In this document: one piece after another, positions 1-7,564 of the stretch | Layout: each line of letters begins with the position of its first letter | Position numbering within the stretch: position 1 is the stretch's first letter | Assembly (NCBI RefSeq): GCF_015352425.1 | Contig: NZ_JADKNH010000015.1 | Location: forward strand, 1 to 64,000 | Length of the DNA: 64,000 nt | Direction: 5' to 3' | Origin: Fusibacter ferrireducens | GTDB taxonomy: Bacteria; Bacillota; Clostridia; Peptostreptococcales; Acidaminobacteraceae | Notes under the pieces: model-generated | The model's input: the letters and a program-made list of their open reading frames with translations, nothing else | Database searches by the model: none | What the model was told of the DNA's origin: nothing | Made by a program: the position numbers and the translations under genes

Positions 1-41
1 TGCTTTGTAGTGTAATCTTCTCCTTAGTCTAATAATATCAG

Positions 42-68
42 AATGGTGAAAACCGCACACCATTTTTT
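42..68 (+). terminator. Rho-independent terminator upstream of korA
   Basis: The arms AATGGTG (42-48) and CACCATT (58-64) pair perfectly and run into a T tract (63-68). It probably ends a transcript entering from the left of the window. Because it lies only 47 bases before the korA start, it could also act as an attenuator of korAB. Confidence 0.6.
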
Positions 69-114
69 CATTACTATTTGTGCCGCCAGCGGTAGCGGCG
101 GAATGGAGGTTATT

Positions 115-1785
115 ATGAAAAAAACAATAATGATAGCGGGAGCTGCAGGTGGTGGTATCAACACCTCTGAACTCTTTCTTGAAAGAATGCTCAAGAGAGA
201 AGGTTTTTTTGTACTCTCTTATAAAAACTATATGTCCAGAGTAAGAGGTGGGTTTAATTATGCCACAATTACTTTGGGCATTGAAATGATTAATTCATGC
301 GAAGAGCATGCGGATATTTATATTGCATTAAATCAAGAAGCTTTTGATAAAAGTCAGATGATGATCAAGCGCGACGGTATAATTATAGCCAGCGATCAAT
401 TGAAAAAAAACTCAATGGATCAAGTTGAAAATGTTTTTTGGATAGAACAAGAGCCCCTTAAGTCAGTTTCAAATTCAAAAAATGCCTTTAGCATGTGTGC
501 CATAGGTGTAGTGATTAAAAAACTGGGCTTGGAAAGGGAAATGCTCAACGGCCTACGTCTTAATAAGTGGTCAGAAGAGGTGAATCAAACGAATTTAGCT
601 GCGAGTACTTATGGCTACGATCTTTTAGAGGGCGCGATGATAGCGTTAAAGACTTCGAGTAAAGAAGCACATATTTTGGTAAATGGCAATCAAGCTGTGG
701 CTCTAGGGGCAATTGCGTCAGGACTTGGATTTTATAGCGCTTATCCAATGGCGCCATCCACTGGCATAATGACTTATTTGGCAGCACATGAACGTGAAAT
801 GGGACTTATTGTGGAGCAGGCAGAAGATGAAATTGCGGCAATGATGGCAGCAATAGGTGCGGCATCCAATGGCGTCAGAGCCATGACGGGAACTTCTGGC
901 GGCGGATTTGCTCTAATGGTGGAGGCACTTGGATTTGCGGCTGTGAGTGAAGTGCCGCTTGTCGTCTGCAATGTTCAAAGACCAGGACCAGCAACAGGGC
1001 TTCCAACGCGAACTGAGCAAGCTGACCTCGCTTTCGTCGTGAGCGCATCCCAAGGTGAATTTGCGAGAATTGTTTTGGCGCCTTTAACCGTGGAAGATGC
1101 TTTCTACACTACTTTTAGGGCTTTCAACTTAGCGGAAAAATATCAAGTCCCTGTTATTATACTCACAGATCAATTTTTAGCGGATTCAACTCAGACCGTT
1201 CCAAGATTTAAAACCAATACGCTCAAAATAGAACGTCATCTAATGGAAGCTGTACAGAAAGATTATAAACGCTATGATTTTAATCAAGTTTTTGGCGGTA
1301 GAAAATATCCCGGCATAGATGATCAAACATTAGTAATGACCGATTCACATGTTCATGATGAGTATGGCAGTGTGACTGAGGATGAACAGATGACGATTGC
1401 ACTTAAAAATAAGATGATCAGACGTATTGAAGCCATTAAAGAGGAACTCAATGCACCGCACTTTTATGGGGCTGAAGCCTATAAAACGTTGTTCGTCTGC
1501 TGGGGCTCTACATTTGGTGCACTTAAAGATGCCGTAGACGCACTTAATGATCAAGGTGAATCTGTTGCAATGTTGGCTTTTTCTGATGTGTTTCCAATCA
1601 AGTCAGATGTCTTTAAAGACTATCTGAAAGCAAATGTGAAGTTGATCAACGTAGAGGGCAATGCCTATAATCAATTTGGTAAAATACTTCGCATGGAAAC
1701 GGGTATTACGTTTGACAAGAGCATCAATAAATATGATGGTAGACCTTTTAACTCAAGCTATATCATTGAATCCTATCGAAAATGA
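115..1785 (+). CDS. korA: 2-oxoacid:ferredoxin oxidoreductase, fused gamma-alpha subunit
   Basis: Subunit of a thiamine-diphosphate enzyme that oxidatively decarboxylates a 2-oxoacid (2-oxoglutarate or a relative) to the acyl-CoA, passing electrons to ferredoxin. The protein has about 556 residues. An N-terminal gamma domain (about 1-180, beginning IMIAGAAGGGINTSELF) is fused to the alpha (pyrimidine-binding) domain from about residue 195 (GLGFYSAYPMAPSTGIMTY). This gamma-alpha order is typical of KorA-type enzymes. I start at ATG 115 behind GGAGG (105-109); an upstream in-frame start at 43 has no comparable site and would put coding sequence over the terminator. A short GC-rich inverted repeat (82-99) lies just before the ribosome binding site. 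korB follows 11 bases later. Family assignment is firm; substrate identity is inference. Confidence 0.93.
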   Translation: MKKTIMIAGAAGGGINTSELFLERMLKREGFFVLSYKNYMSRVRGGFNYATITLGIEMINSCEEHADIYIALNQEAFDKSQMMIKRDGIIIASDQLKKNSMDQVENVFWIEQEPLKSVSNSKNAFSMCAIGVVIKKLGLEREMLNGLRLNKWSEEVNQTNLAASTYGYDLLEGAMIALKTSSKEAHILVNGNQAVALGAIASGLGFYSAYPMAPSTGIMTYLAAHEREMGLIVEQAEDEIAAMMAAIGAASNGVRAMTGTSGGGFALMVEALGFAAVSEVPLVVCNVQRPGPATGLPTRTEQADLAFVVSASQGEFARIVLAPLTVEDAFYTTFRAFNLAEKYQVPVIILTDQFLADSTQTVPRFKTNTLKIERHLMEAVQKDYKRYDFNQVFGGRKYPGIDDQTLVMTDSHVHDEYGSVTEDEQMTIALKNKMIRRIEAIKEELNAPHFYGAEAYKTLFVCWGSTFGALKDAVDALNDQGESVAMLAFSDVFPIKSDVFKDYLKANVKLINVEGNAYNQFGKILRMETGITFDKSINKYDGRPFNSSYIIESYRK

Positions 1786-1796
1786 GGTGAAATTAT

Positions 1797-2663
1797 ATGA
1801 CTAAAATAGAGACCATAAACAACCCTTTTGTAATGAATCATCCCACATCATGGTGTCCAGGATGCGGGAACTTTAGTATTTTAGATAGCCTTAATCAAGC
1901 CTTGAATAATCTGGGGTTGACACCTCAAGAAGTGCTCATGGTATCGGGCATTGGACAAGCGGCAAAGTTGCCGCACTATATTCATGCACATGGTCTGAAT
2001 ACGTTGCATGGTAGAGCACTTCCGGCTGCAATGGGTGCTCATGCGGCAAACCACAGCCTTAGGATCGTTTTGACTTCCGGCGATGGCGATACTTATGGCG
2101 AAGGCGGTAACCACTTTATCCATGGGATCAGACGCAATATGGACATTGTTCATATTGTACATGATAATCAGATCTACGGGCTCACCAAAGGGCAGGGATC
2201 GCCAACAACGGCTTTTGGGCAAAAGACGAGATTACAGGTAGATGGCATGAGGCCTGATCCACTTAACCCTGTGGCTTTGGCCATCAGTATGGATTGCAGT
2301 TTTGTTGCCAGAAGTTTTTCAGGTGATCCTGAGCACCTCAGGAGCATCATAGAAGCAGCAATGTCACACAAGGGCTATGCTTTAATTGATGTGCTTCAAC
2401 CCTGTGTTTCATTTAACGCAGTTAATACGTTTAGATGGTACAAAGAACGCGTTTATAAGTTGGATTCAGAATTTGATGTAACTGATAGAGTGAAAGCTTT
2501 TGAAAAAGCACTTGAGTTTGGCGATGAAGGGATTCCAATTGGCATTCTTTATAAACATGAAAAGCCAACGTTTATTGAGAGAATGCCCCATGTGGATGAG
2601 CCGCTTGTCCATAAAAAAAGAACGCCAGACGACGTTCAAAAATTATTGGAACAATTTGATTAA
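1797..2663 (+). CDS. korB: 2-oxoacid:ferredoxin oxidoreductase, beta (ThDP-binding) subunit
   Basis: Partner of the gene just upstream; the two subunits form the catalytic core. The 288-residue protein opens with the WCPGCGNF motif of KorB/PorB subunits. It carries the diphosphate/Mg-binding signature GDGDTYGEGGNHF followed about 20 residues later by DNQIYGLTKGQ. Gene spacing and the ribosome binding site (GAGGTGA) indicate translation from the korA message. No separate 2x[4Fe-4S] delta subunit is present here, as in two-subunit Kor enzymes. Its last 21 bases overlap the 3' end of the convergent lrgB gene. Confidence 0.94.
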   Translation: MTKIETINNPFVMNHPTSWCPGCGNFSILDSLNQALNNLGLTPQEVLMVSGIGQAAKLPHYIHAHGLNTLHGRALPAAMGAHAANHSLRIVLTSGDGDTYGEGGNHFIHGIRRNMDIVHIVHDNQIYGLTKGQGSPTTAFGQKTRLQVDGMRPDPLNPVALAISMDCSFVARSFSGDPEHLRSIIEAAMSHKGYALIDVLQPCVSFNAVNTFRWYKERVYKLDSEFDVTDRVKAFEKALEFGDEGIPIGILYKHEKPTFIERMPHVDEPLVHKKRTPDDVQKLLEQFD

Positions 2664-3329
2664 AAAAGGCACTATTATAACCGTTAAAATACCACAGAGA
2701 CCGATGGCTGTACCGCTGAGTGCACCTTCGGTCTCTCCCATTTCAAGCGCTTTTGAAGTTCCGATTGCATGAGAGGATGTCCCGATGCCTATGCCACAGG
2801 CAATTGAATTTAAGAAGGGAAAAAATTTGAGCATAAAAGGTGCAAAAAATGCACCGGTAATACCCGTTATGATGACCATGATCACTGTGATGGATGGATA
2901 GCCGCCAATCATTTCACTGAGACTTATAGCCATGGGTGTGGTGATGGATTTTGGGTAGAGCGAATGAATTAATTCTTGTGGTAATTGAAACCAGTCTCCC
3001 AATATTTTAAGCGTAAAAAAAGAGGCAAAAATACCAGAACAAATGCCAATGATTAGACTGAAAAAGTACTTTTCAATCACATGTCTTTGGCGGTAGAGCA
3101 TCAACCCCAGTGCCACTGTAAGTGGACTCAGAAAAAAGTGAATCATATCGCCGCCAATTTTGTAAGTATTATACGGTGTGTGCGTGATTAGTAAAAAGGA
3201 TATGATCAAAATCATGGCAATCAAAAGCGGATTGGCAAGATCGGACTGTGTTTTCTTTTTAATCATTAAACCTATTTGGAAACTGACGATTGTAAGGAGC
3301 ATTCCTAAAACGGGTGAGTTCATTAACAT
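2643..3329 (-). CDS. lrgB: LrgB/CidB family membrane protein
   Basis: Integral membrane protein of 228 residues with several hydrophobic segments and the conserved LrgB sequence around KSITTPMAISLSEMIGG and the GIGIGTSSHAIGTSKALE stretch. LrgB works with LrgA in holin/antiholin-like control of autolysis and, in some Firmicutes, in pyruvate or other small-carboxylate transport. Its ATG overlaps the lrgA stop by one base (TGATG), so translation is probably coupled. The 3' end overlaps korB on the opposite strand, and I see no terminator between the two. Confidence 0.9.
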   Translation of the reverse strand: MLMNSPVLGMLLTIVSFQIGLMIKKKTQSDLANPLLIAMILIISFLLITHTPYNTYKIGGDMIHFFLSPLTVALGLMLYRQRHVIEKYFFSLIIGICSGIFASFFTLKILGDWFQLPQELIHSLYPKSITTPMAISLSEMIGGYPSITVIMVIITGITGAFFAPFMLKFFPFLNSIACGIGIGTSSHAIGTSKALEMGETEGALSGTAIGLCGILTVIIVPFLIKLFQ

Positions 3330-3673
3330 CAGCGCTCCCCCTTCGTTAAAAATTGAGTGACGAACATGGTTGTCATCATGGTTATAATTGTGGCAATAAT
3401 TCCGATTATAATAAGGACAATGAGCTGAGAAGTGAAAATACTCATAACGCCAATACTCGCTGGAATGAAAAAAAAGGCAATATTATTGAGCAAAAAATCA
3501 CTGGTCTCTTGAATTTGTTTTTCTTTAACGATGCCAAGCGATAGGGCAAAGAAGAGCAAAAGCATCCCAAGAATTGGCCCAGGGATTAGAATAACTGAGT
3601 CCAATAGGAGACTTAAACCTTCTCCGAGCAACCAGAATAAAAGTAATATTGCAAATTGAAATAAATAGACCAT
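3329..3673 (-). CDS. lrgA: LrgA/CidA family holin-like protein
   Basis: A 114-residue protein with four predicted membrane segments and the LrgA core (FWLLGEGLSLLLDSVILIPGPILGMLLLF, read here as residues about 13-41). First gene of lrgAB. The ribosome binding site AGGAG precedes the ATG, and a strong minus-strand promoter lies immediately upstream. A LytSR-type regulator is not present in this window. Confidence 0.9.
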   Translation of the reverse strand: MVYLFQFAILLLFWLLGEGLSLLLDSVILIPGPILGMLLLFFALSLGIVKEKQIQETSDFLLNNIAFFFIPASIGVMSIFTSQLIVLIIIGIIATIITMMTTMFVTQFLTKGER

Positions 3674-3703
3674 TTTGTTCTCCTTTGATTAAAGTCAAAA
3701 CTT

Positions 3704-3732
3704 ATTATAGCCTATTGTTTTAGATAAAACAA
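3704..3732 (-). promoter_or_regulatory. sigma-A-type promoter of lrgAB
   Basis: Read on the minus strand: TTGTTT, a 17-base spacer, then TATAAT, ending about 30 bases before the lrgA start codon. Both hexamers and the spacing match the housekeeping consensus. Confidence 0.7.
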
Positions 3733-3789
3733 TCATTACAATTAAAAAACTTTAGCCACTCAACTCAGAAAGTAATCGTGAAAAAATGT

Positions 3790-4542
3790 TCACGGTGCGG
3801 TGCAGCGTCTGACAAAATCTTTGAAGATGGCCAAATAGGCAGCATCATTTTGGGTCATCATTTCAGGATGCCATTGTACGCCCACCACGTAGCGACTGGA
3901 ATCCATTTCAAAAGCTTCGACGACGCCATCGTCAGTGGTCATAGAAATGCTGAAGGCATCTGCAAGGCGATCAATGGCTTGATGATGATAACTATTGATT
4001 TTAAGCTTATCTTGCTGGAAAACAGTATACATAATAGAATCATTCACAATGGATGCCGTGTGGACAGGATGGTGTCTGGGCGATGTTATGAGGGGATGAT
4101 GGTAGGTTTCAGCTTCACGCAGAGAGAGATCTTGATAGAGCGATCCACCTGCAGCAACATTTAAAACTTGAGCGCCCCGACAAATTCCCAGAACAGGAAG
4201 ATGTGTTTCCGATAGGAGTGTTTTGGCCAAAGATAATTCATAGTGATCTCGATTGGGCATCAGTGTCTTTAATAATTCTGAAGGCAATTGATTGTAATAG
4301 CTTGGATCAATATCATATCCTCCTGTGAAGAGTACACCATCTAGTCTGGAGAGTAGAGACCGTATATTTTCTGTGGAATCGACAATGGGTAGGATAACTG
4401 GAATTCCTCCTGCAGCATCTATGGAATAGACATAGTCATTGGCGAGCATTTGCCATTCTTGGTTGGTTAGTCCCATCTGTGCCTGTATGCCCACGGTGTC
4501 GTTTGGCGAATAATCGGATACTATGCCGATGATTGGTTTCAT
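3790..4542 (-). CDS. gamma-glutamyl-gamma-aminobutyrate hydrolase family protein (peptidase C26)
   Basis: Class-I glutamine-amidotransferase-like hydrolase of 250 residues, related to PuuD and other gamma-glutamyl hydrolases. The nucleophile elbow is GICRGAQVLNVAAGG (Cys near residue 120). The downstream His-Glu pair is in GVQWHPE near the C terminus, so the catalytic triad is complete. An oxyanion-loop sequence FTGGYDIDP is also present. The family cleaves gamma-glutamyl amides; the substrate cannot be told from sequence. It stands alone on the minus strand with its own promoter and an AGGGAGG-type ribosome binding site. Confidence 0.88.
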   Translation of the reverse strand: MKPIIGIVSDYSPNDTVGIQAQMGLTNQEWQMLANDYVYSIDAAGGIPVILPIVDSTENIRSLLSRLDGVLFTGGYDIDPSYYNQLPSELLKTLMPNRDHYELSLAKTLLSETHLPVLGICRGAQVLNVAAGGSLYQDLSLREAETYHHPLITSPRHHPVHTASIVNDSIMYTVFQQDKLKINSYHHQAIDRLADAFSISMTTDDGVVEAFEMDSSRYVVGVQWHPEMMTQNDAAYLAIFKDFVRRCTAP

Positions 4543-4925
4543 TTTTGTACCTCCCTTTATTCAGTAATTAAGGCTATTATAGCACTTGCCAGTGTGAAGT
4601 CAATCCGTTAAAATTTCAGATTTTCAGCTTGTCAACTCCCAACGTTTTAAAAAAAAATCGCCGACAATAATTCACGAACTGGATTACCAAAAAAGAAGCA
4701 TGAGATGACGGAATATTCTGTTAAAGTGCAATAAAATAGAAACAACCGCGGGAAAACAGGTTACGAACAAGACCAAATAGATTACTAGAAGAAGACAATT
4801 AATATGAGCTGTGTTAAGAGGAGCGCATTTGGAGAACATTTATTCATGTTTGTTATATGCTATGAGGCATGTCAGCAATAAATGTCCGTCTTTCACAAGT
4901 TCAAAGATTTTTGGGAGGGATTAAA
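4543..4925. other. Intergenic region between divergent hydrolase and oppA-like genes
   Basis: The 383 bases hold the minus-strand promoter described separately (4576-4603) and the oppA ribosome binding site GGGAGGG at the right end. No open reading frame with a convincing start, no terminator and no strong hairpin is seen in 4604-4913. A forward promoter for the oppA-like gene must lie here, but I could not pick one with confidence. Confidence 0.5.
4576..4603 (-). promoter_or_regulatory. Promoter of the gamma-glutamyl hydrolase gene
   Basis: On the minus strand TTGACT is followed after 16 bases by TATAAT, about 35 bases upstream of the start codon. Good match to the vegetative consensus. Confidence 0.65.
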
Positions 4926-6569
4926 TTGTTTAAAAGGAGTTTATCTTTACTGTTAATAATACTATTGGTTGTCAGCATGGTTAGTGGCTGTACGTCAAAG
5001 GCGACAAATCAGGCGACAGCACCTGCTGATGAGACAACTGCGTCCAAAGAACCGACTGAAACTGCTGGAGAGCCAAAGGCTAATCAGGTAGAGCAAAAGC
5101 TAGTGTGGAATATAGGTGTTGAGCCTAAGACCATTGATCCAGGATTAAATGCAGCATCCGATGGTGGCTATATCATCAATAATATGTTTGAGGGTTTGTT
5201 GAGAGAGATCAATGGCAGATTAGAACCTGCAATGGCTGAAAGTTATACCATAAGTGACGATGGCTTGGTATACACTTTTAAGATTAGAGATGCTAAATGG
5301 TCAGATGGCAAGGCAATCACAGCAAATGATTTTGTCTATTCTTGGTCAAGGGTTTTAGACCCTGAAACGGCATCTGAGTATGCTTGGATTTTTGATGAAG
5401 CAAATGTAGATTCGTTCAGAGCTGTTGATGATAAAACGTTTGAAGTGACTTTGAAGGTACCCACACCGTATTTCTTAGGTCTAGCAGCATTTGGCACATT
5501 CTTTCCTGTAAGAGAAGATGCCGTGGCTAAAGGCGCGGATGGATTATGGGCAATTGATCCAACGACTTCAATTGTAAATGGCCCTTTTATGCTCGAATCC
5601 TATATTGGTGGCGATAAAATTGTTCTGGTAAAAAATCCAAATTACTGGCAAGCTGACAAGGTTAAGCTGGATCGGATTGAAGGTCTTATGATCGTGGATT
5701 CGTCCACAGCTTTAACGGCGTATCAGAGCGGTTCTATTGACGTATTGCAAACACCTCCTACAGAGGAAATTCCAAGATTAATTGCAGAGGATCCCACGTT
5801 TTATATCTATCCTCAAGACGGGACCTACTATGTCGTCTTTAACACCGGAAAAGCACCGTTTGATGATATAAGGGTTAGAAAGGCTCTTTCGCTTGCACTC
5901 GATAGAAAGGCGCTTTGCGAAACCGTGACAAAGAGTGGTGAAATTCCAGCTCTAAATATCGTATCACCGACATCGTTGGATTCAGAAGGCAATATATTCT
6001 CCCAAAAACTTGGAAACTTTGATTTAGCCGAAACCGCTCAGGTTGAAGAAGCTCAAAAATTATTAGCGGAAGCTGGTTATCCAAACGGAGAGGGTTTCCC
6101 TGTTGTTGAATATATGTATAGCACGGCAGAATCGCACAAGAAAATTGCAGAAGCCATTCAAGCCATGTGGAAACAAAACCTCAATATTGAGATTACTTTG
6201 GCCAATCAAGAATGGGCAGTTTTTGGAGACACACGAAGAGCGGGTAATTTTCAAGTGTGTAGAGGCGGCTGGAAAGGGGATTATTCAGATCCTATGACTT
6301 ATCTGGGCATGTTTTTAACGGATTCGCCAATGAACTTTGCACAATGGGAAAACGCTGAATACGATAGTTTACTTGAGCAAGCGAGAGAAGCCACAGGAAA
6401 AGATCGATTTGATTTATTATATAAGGCAGGGGCTATAGAAGAAGGTCAATATATCAATGCGCCGCTTTACACTTATACCAACGCAATTATGGTTAAGGAT
6501 AGAGTTGTGGGTTGGGAAATGAACTCAAGATCATCATGGTTCTTTGGCTTTGCTGAAATTATAGAATAA
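4926..6569 (+). CDS. oppA: Oligopeptide ABC transporter substrate-binding lipoprotein (OppA/DppA family)
   Basis: Extracytoplasmic solute-binding protein of family 5, which captures peptides for an ABC importer. I use the TTG start at 4926 behind GGGAGGG. It gives a lipoprotein signal MFKRSLSLLLIILLVVSMVS followed directly by GC, the lipobox cysteine near residue 21. A Thr/Glu-rich linker follows, then the SBP_bac_5 fold (residues about 55-545) with the family hallmark RKALSLALDRKAL. Length about 547 residues is usual. No Opp/Dpp permease or ATPase gene lies nearby, so it is an orphan binding protein that must serve permeases encoded elsewhere. A terminator follows the gene, separating it from the Crp/Fnr regulator downstream. 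Confidence 0.92.
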   Translation: MFKRSLSLLLIILLVVSMVSGCTSKATNQATAPADETTASKEPTETAGEPKANQVEQKLVWNIGVEPKTIDPGLNAASDGGYIINNMFEGLLREINGRLEPAMAESYTISDDGLVYTFKIRDAKWSDGKAITANDFVYSWSRVLDPETASEYAWIFDEANVDSFRAVDDKTFEVTLKVPTPYFLGLAAFGTFFPVREDAVAKGADGLWAIDPTTSIVNGPFMLESYIGGDKIVLVKNPNYWQADKVKLDRIEGLMIVDSSTALTAYQSGSIDVLQTPPTEEIPRLIAEDPTFYIYPQDGTYYVVFNTGKAPFDDIRVRKALSLALDRKALCETVTKSGEIPALNIVSPTSLDSEGNIFSQKLGNFDLAETAQVEEAQKLLAEAGYPNGEGFPVVEYMYSTAESHKKIAEAIQAMWKQNLNIEITLANQEWAVFGDTRRAGNFQVCRGGWKGDYSDPMTYLGMFLTDSPMNFAQWENAEYDSLLEQAREATGKDRFDLLYKAGAIEEGQYINAPLYTYTNAIMVKDRVVGWEMNSRSSWFFGFAEIIE

Positions 6570-6577
6570 TTAAAGTC

Positions 6578-6600
6578 AATCTCAATGCAGAGATTTTTTT
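6578..6600 (+). terminator. Terminator after oppA
   Basis: A 6-bp stem AATCTC/GAGATT with loop AATGCA is followed by seven T residues, 9 bases after the oppA stop codon. Confidence 0.6.
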
Positions 6601-6652
6601 AATAAGAGCTTTTTCCGAAGCGGAATGCTTTTAATATAGATATCCCCCAATG

Positions 6653-6686
6653 GAAGCAAAGTCTGTAGAAATACATGCTTTGCTTC
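6653..6686. repeat. Perfect 9-bp inverted repeat
   Basis: GAAGCAAAG (6653-6661) and CTTTGCTTC (6678-6686) pair perfectly around a 16-base loop. There is no T tract after it, so it is not a simple terminator. It lies between the oppA terminator and the Crp/Fnr gene and could be a 5'-leader hairpin or a protein-binding site. Confidence 0.5.
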
Positions 6687-6739
6687 TGTTAGTATCCGGT
6701 GTTTCTTATCAAAATAGGATGTTATCTAATACTTCGACT

Positions 6740-6766
6740 TTCAAATGGTGATGAAATCCATTTGAA
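6740..6766. promoter_or_regulatory. Palindromic operator candidate upstream of the Crp/Fnr gene
   Basis: TTCAAATGG, nine bases, then CCATTTGAA: a perfect 27-bp dyad ending 41 bases before the start codon. The position and symmetry suit binding of a dimeric regulator, possibly the Crp/Fnr protein itself. A TATGAT -10-like hexamer follows directly. The binding protein is inferred, not shown. Confidence 0.5.
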
Positions 6767-6807
6767 GATATGATATGATAGAGAAAATTTAAAATAGAGG
6801 TGGTACA

Positions 6808-7488
6808 ATGTATCAAGAGTTATTTGATCCTGATTATCAAAATCGTATGACTGCATATTTTGCTGACGTCTTAGCACCAAAGGGTACAATAAAGCAATTC
6901 AAGAAGAATACCTTGATTGATCCCTTTGATGCAGATCATATCTATATTGTTCTCTCTGGTGAATGTCGTCAGGGATTGATCAGTGAAAATGGCAATGAAC
7001 GTACTTTCTTTAGACTGAACAGAGGGACTATTTTCGGTGAAATGGATTATTTTGAAGGCGCGAGAACCTGTGAGATTACTCATGTAATGGAGAAGACTGA
7101 GCTGAGCATCATCCCAAGAGCAGTTCTGGAGGAATCGCTGAGGGAATCTCCAGAGGTGTATAGGTATTTTATACATTCTATTATAAGAAAGTATCGATTG
7201 TTAATGATGCAGTTGGCGGATGCAAGATTTAATGATTCAATAGGCATAATGGCGAGTATTTTACTGCGTATTGGAGCTATGCAAGAGGGTCATGATCTTG
7301 TGGAGCGAACGGTCATTAAGCGTCCATATACGCATGAAGAGCTGGCGAACAATTTGGGGTTGAGTCGCCCGACGGTTACCAGCTCATTAAACTATCTCAA
7401 AGATAAGGGGTTGATCTCCCTGTGTGACAAGAATATCGTTTTGGAAAAAGTCGACGAAATAAAGGCGTTAATCAATAGTTATTGGTGA
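6808..7488 (+). CDS. Crp/Fnr family transcriptional regulator
   Basis: A 226-residue regulator: N-terminal cyclic-nucleotide-binding-like beta barrel (residues about 20-115), a dimerisation helix, and a C-terminal winged helix with recognition helix around LGLSRPTVTSSLNYLKDKGLI (about 190-212). No Fnr-type N-terminal cysteine cluster is present, so oxygen sensing through an iron-sulfur centre is not expected. Start ATG lies behind GAGGTGG. The palindrome at 6740-6766 suggests autoregulation. Effector and targets are unknown. Confidence 0.88.
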   Translation: MYQELFDPDYQNRMTAYFADVLAPKGTIKQFKKNTLIDPFDADHIYIVLSGECRQGLISENGNERTFFRLNRGTIFGEMDYFEGARTCEITHVMEKTELSIIPRAVLEESLRESPEVYRYFIHSIIRKYRLLMMQLADARFNDSIGIMASILLRIGAMQEGHDLVERTVIKRPYTHEELANNLGLSRPTVTSSLNYLKDKGLISLCDKNIVLEKVDEIKALINSYW

Positions 7489-7500
7489 TTTTAACGCATG

Positions 7501-7549
7501 AAGAAAAGGAGCTATCGCTCATCTAATATCTTAGATTTGCGATAGCTCC
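7501..7549 (-). terminator. Terminator between convergent crp-like gene and htpG
   Basis: An 11-bp perfect stem GGAGCTATCGC (7508-7518) / GCGATAGCTCC (7539-7549) encloses a second dyad ATCTAA/TTAGAT. On the minus strand it is followed by TTTTCTTC, so it should end the htpG message; it may also end the forward transcript less efficiently. Confidence 0.7.
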
Positions 7550-7564
7550 ATTCTGTGTGTGACT

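Noticed and set aside
1881-2222. 113-residue minus-strand frame
   Set aside because: It is an antisense shadow of korB; the plus-strand frame has clear family motifs and a good ribosome binding site.
3778-4164. 128-residue plus-strand frame
   Set aside because: It is antisense to the gamma-glutamyl hydrolase, whose catalytic motifs lie on the minus strand, and it has no plausible promoter or ribosome binding site.
6653-6686. Second terminator after oppA
   Set aside because: The stem is perfect but no T tract follows on either strand, so it is listed only as an inverted repeat.
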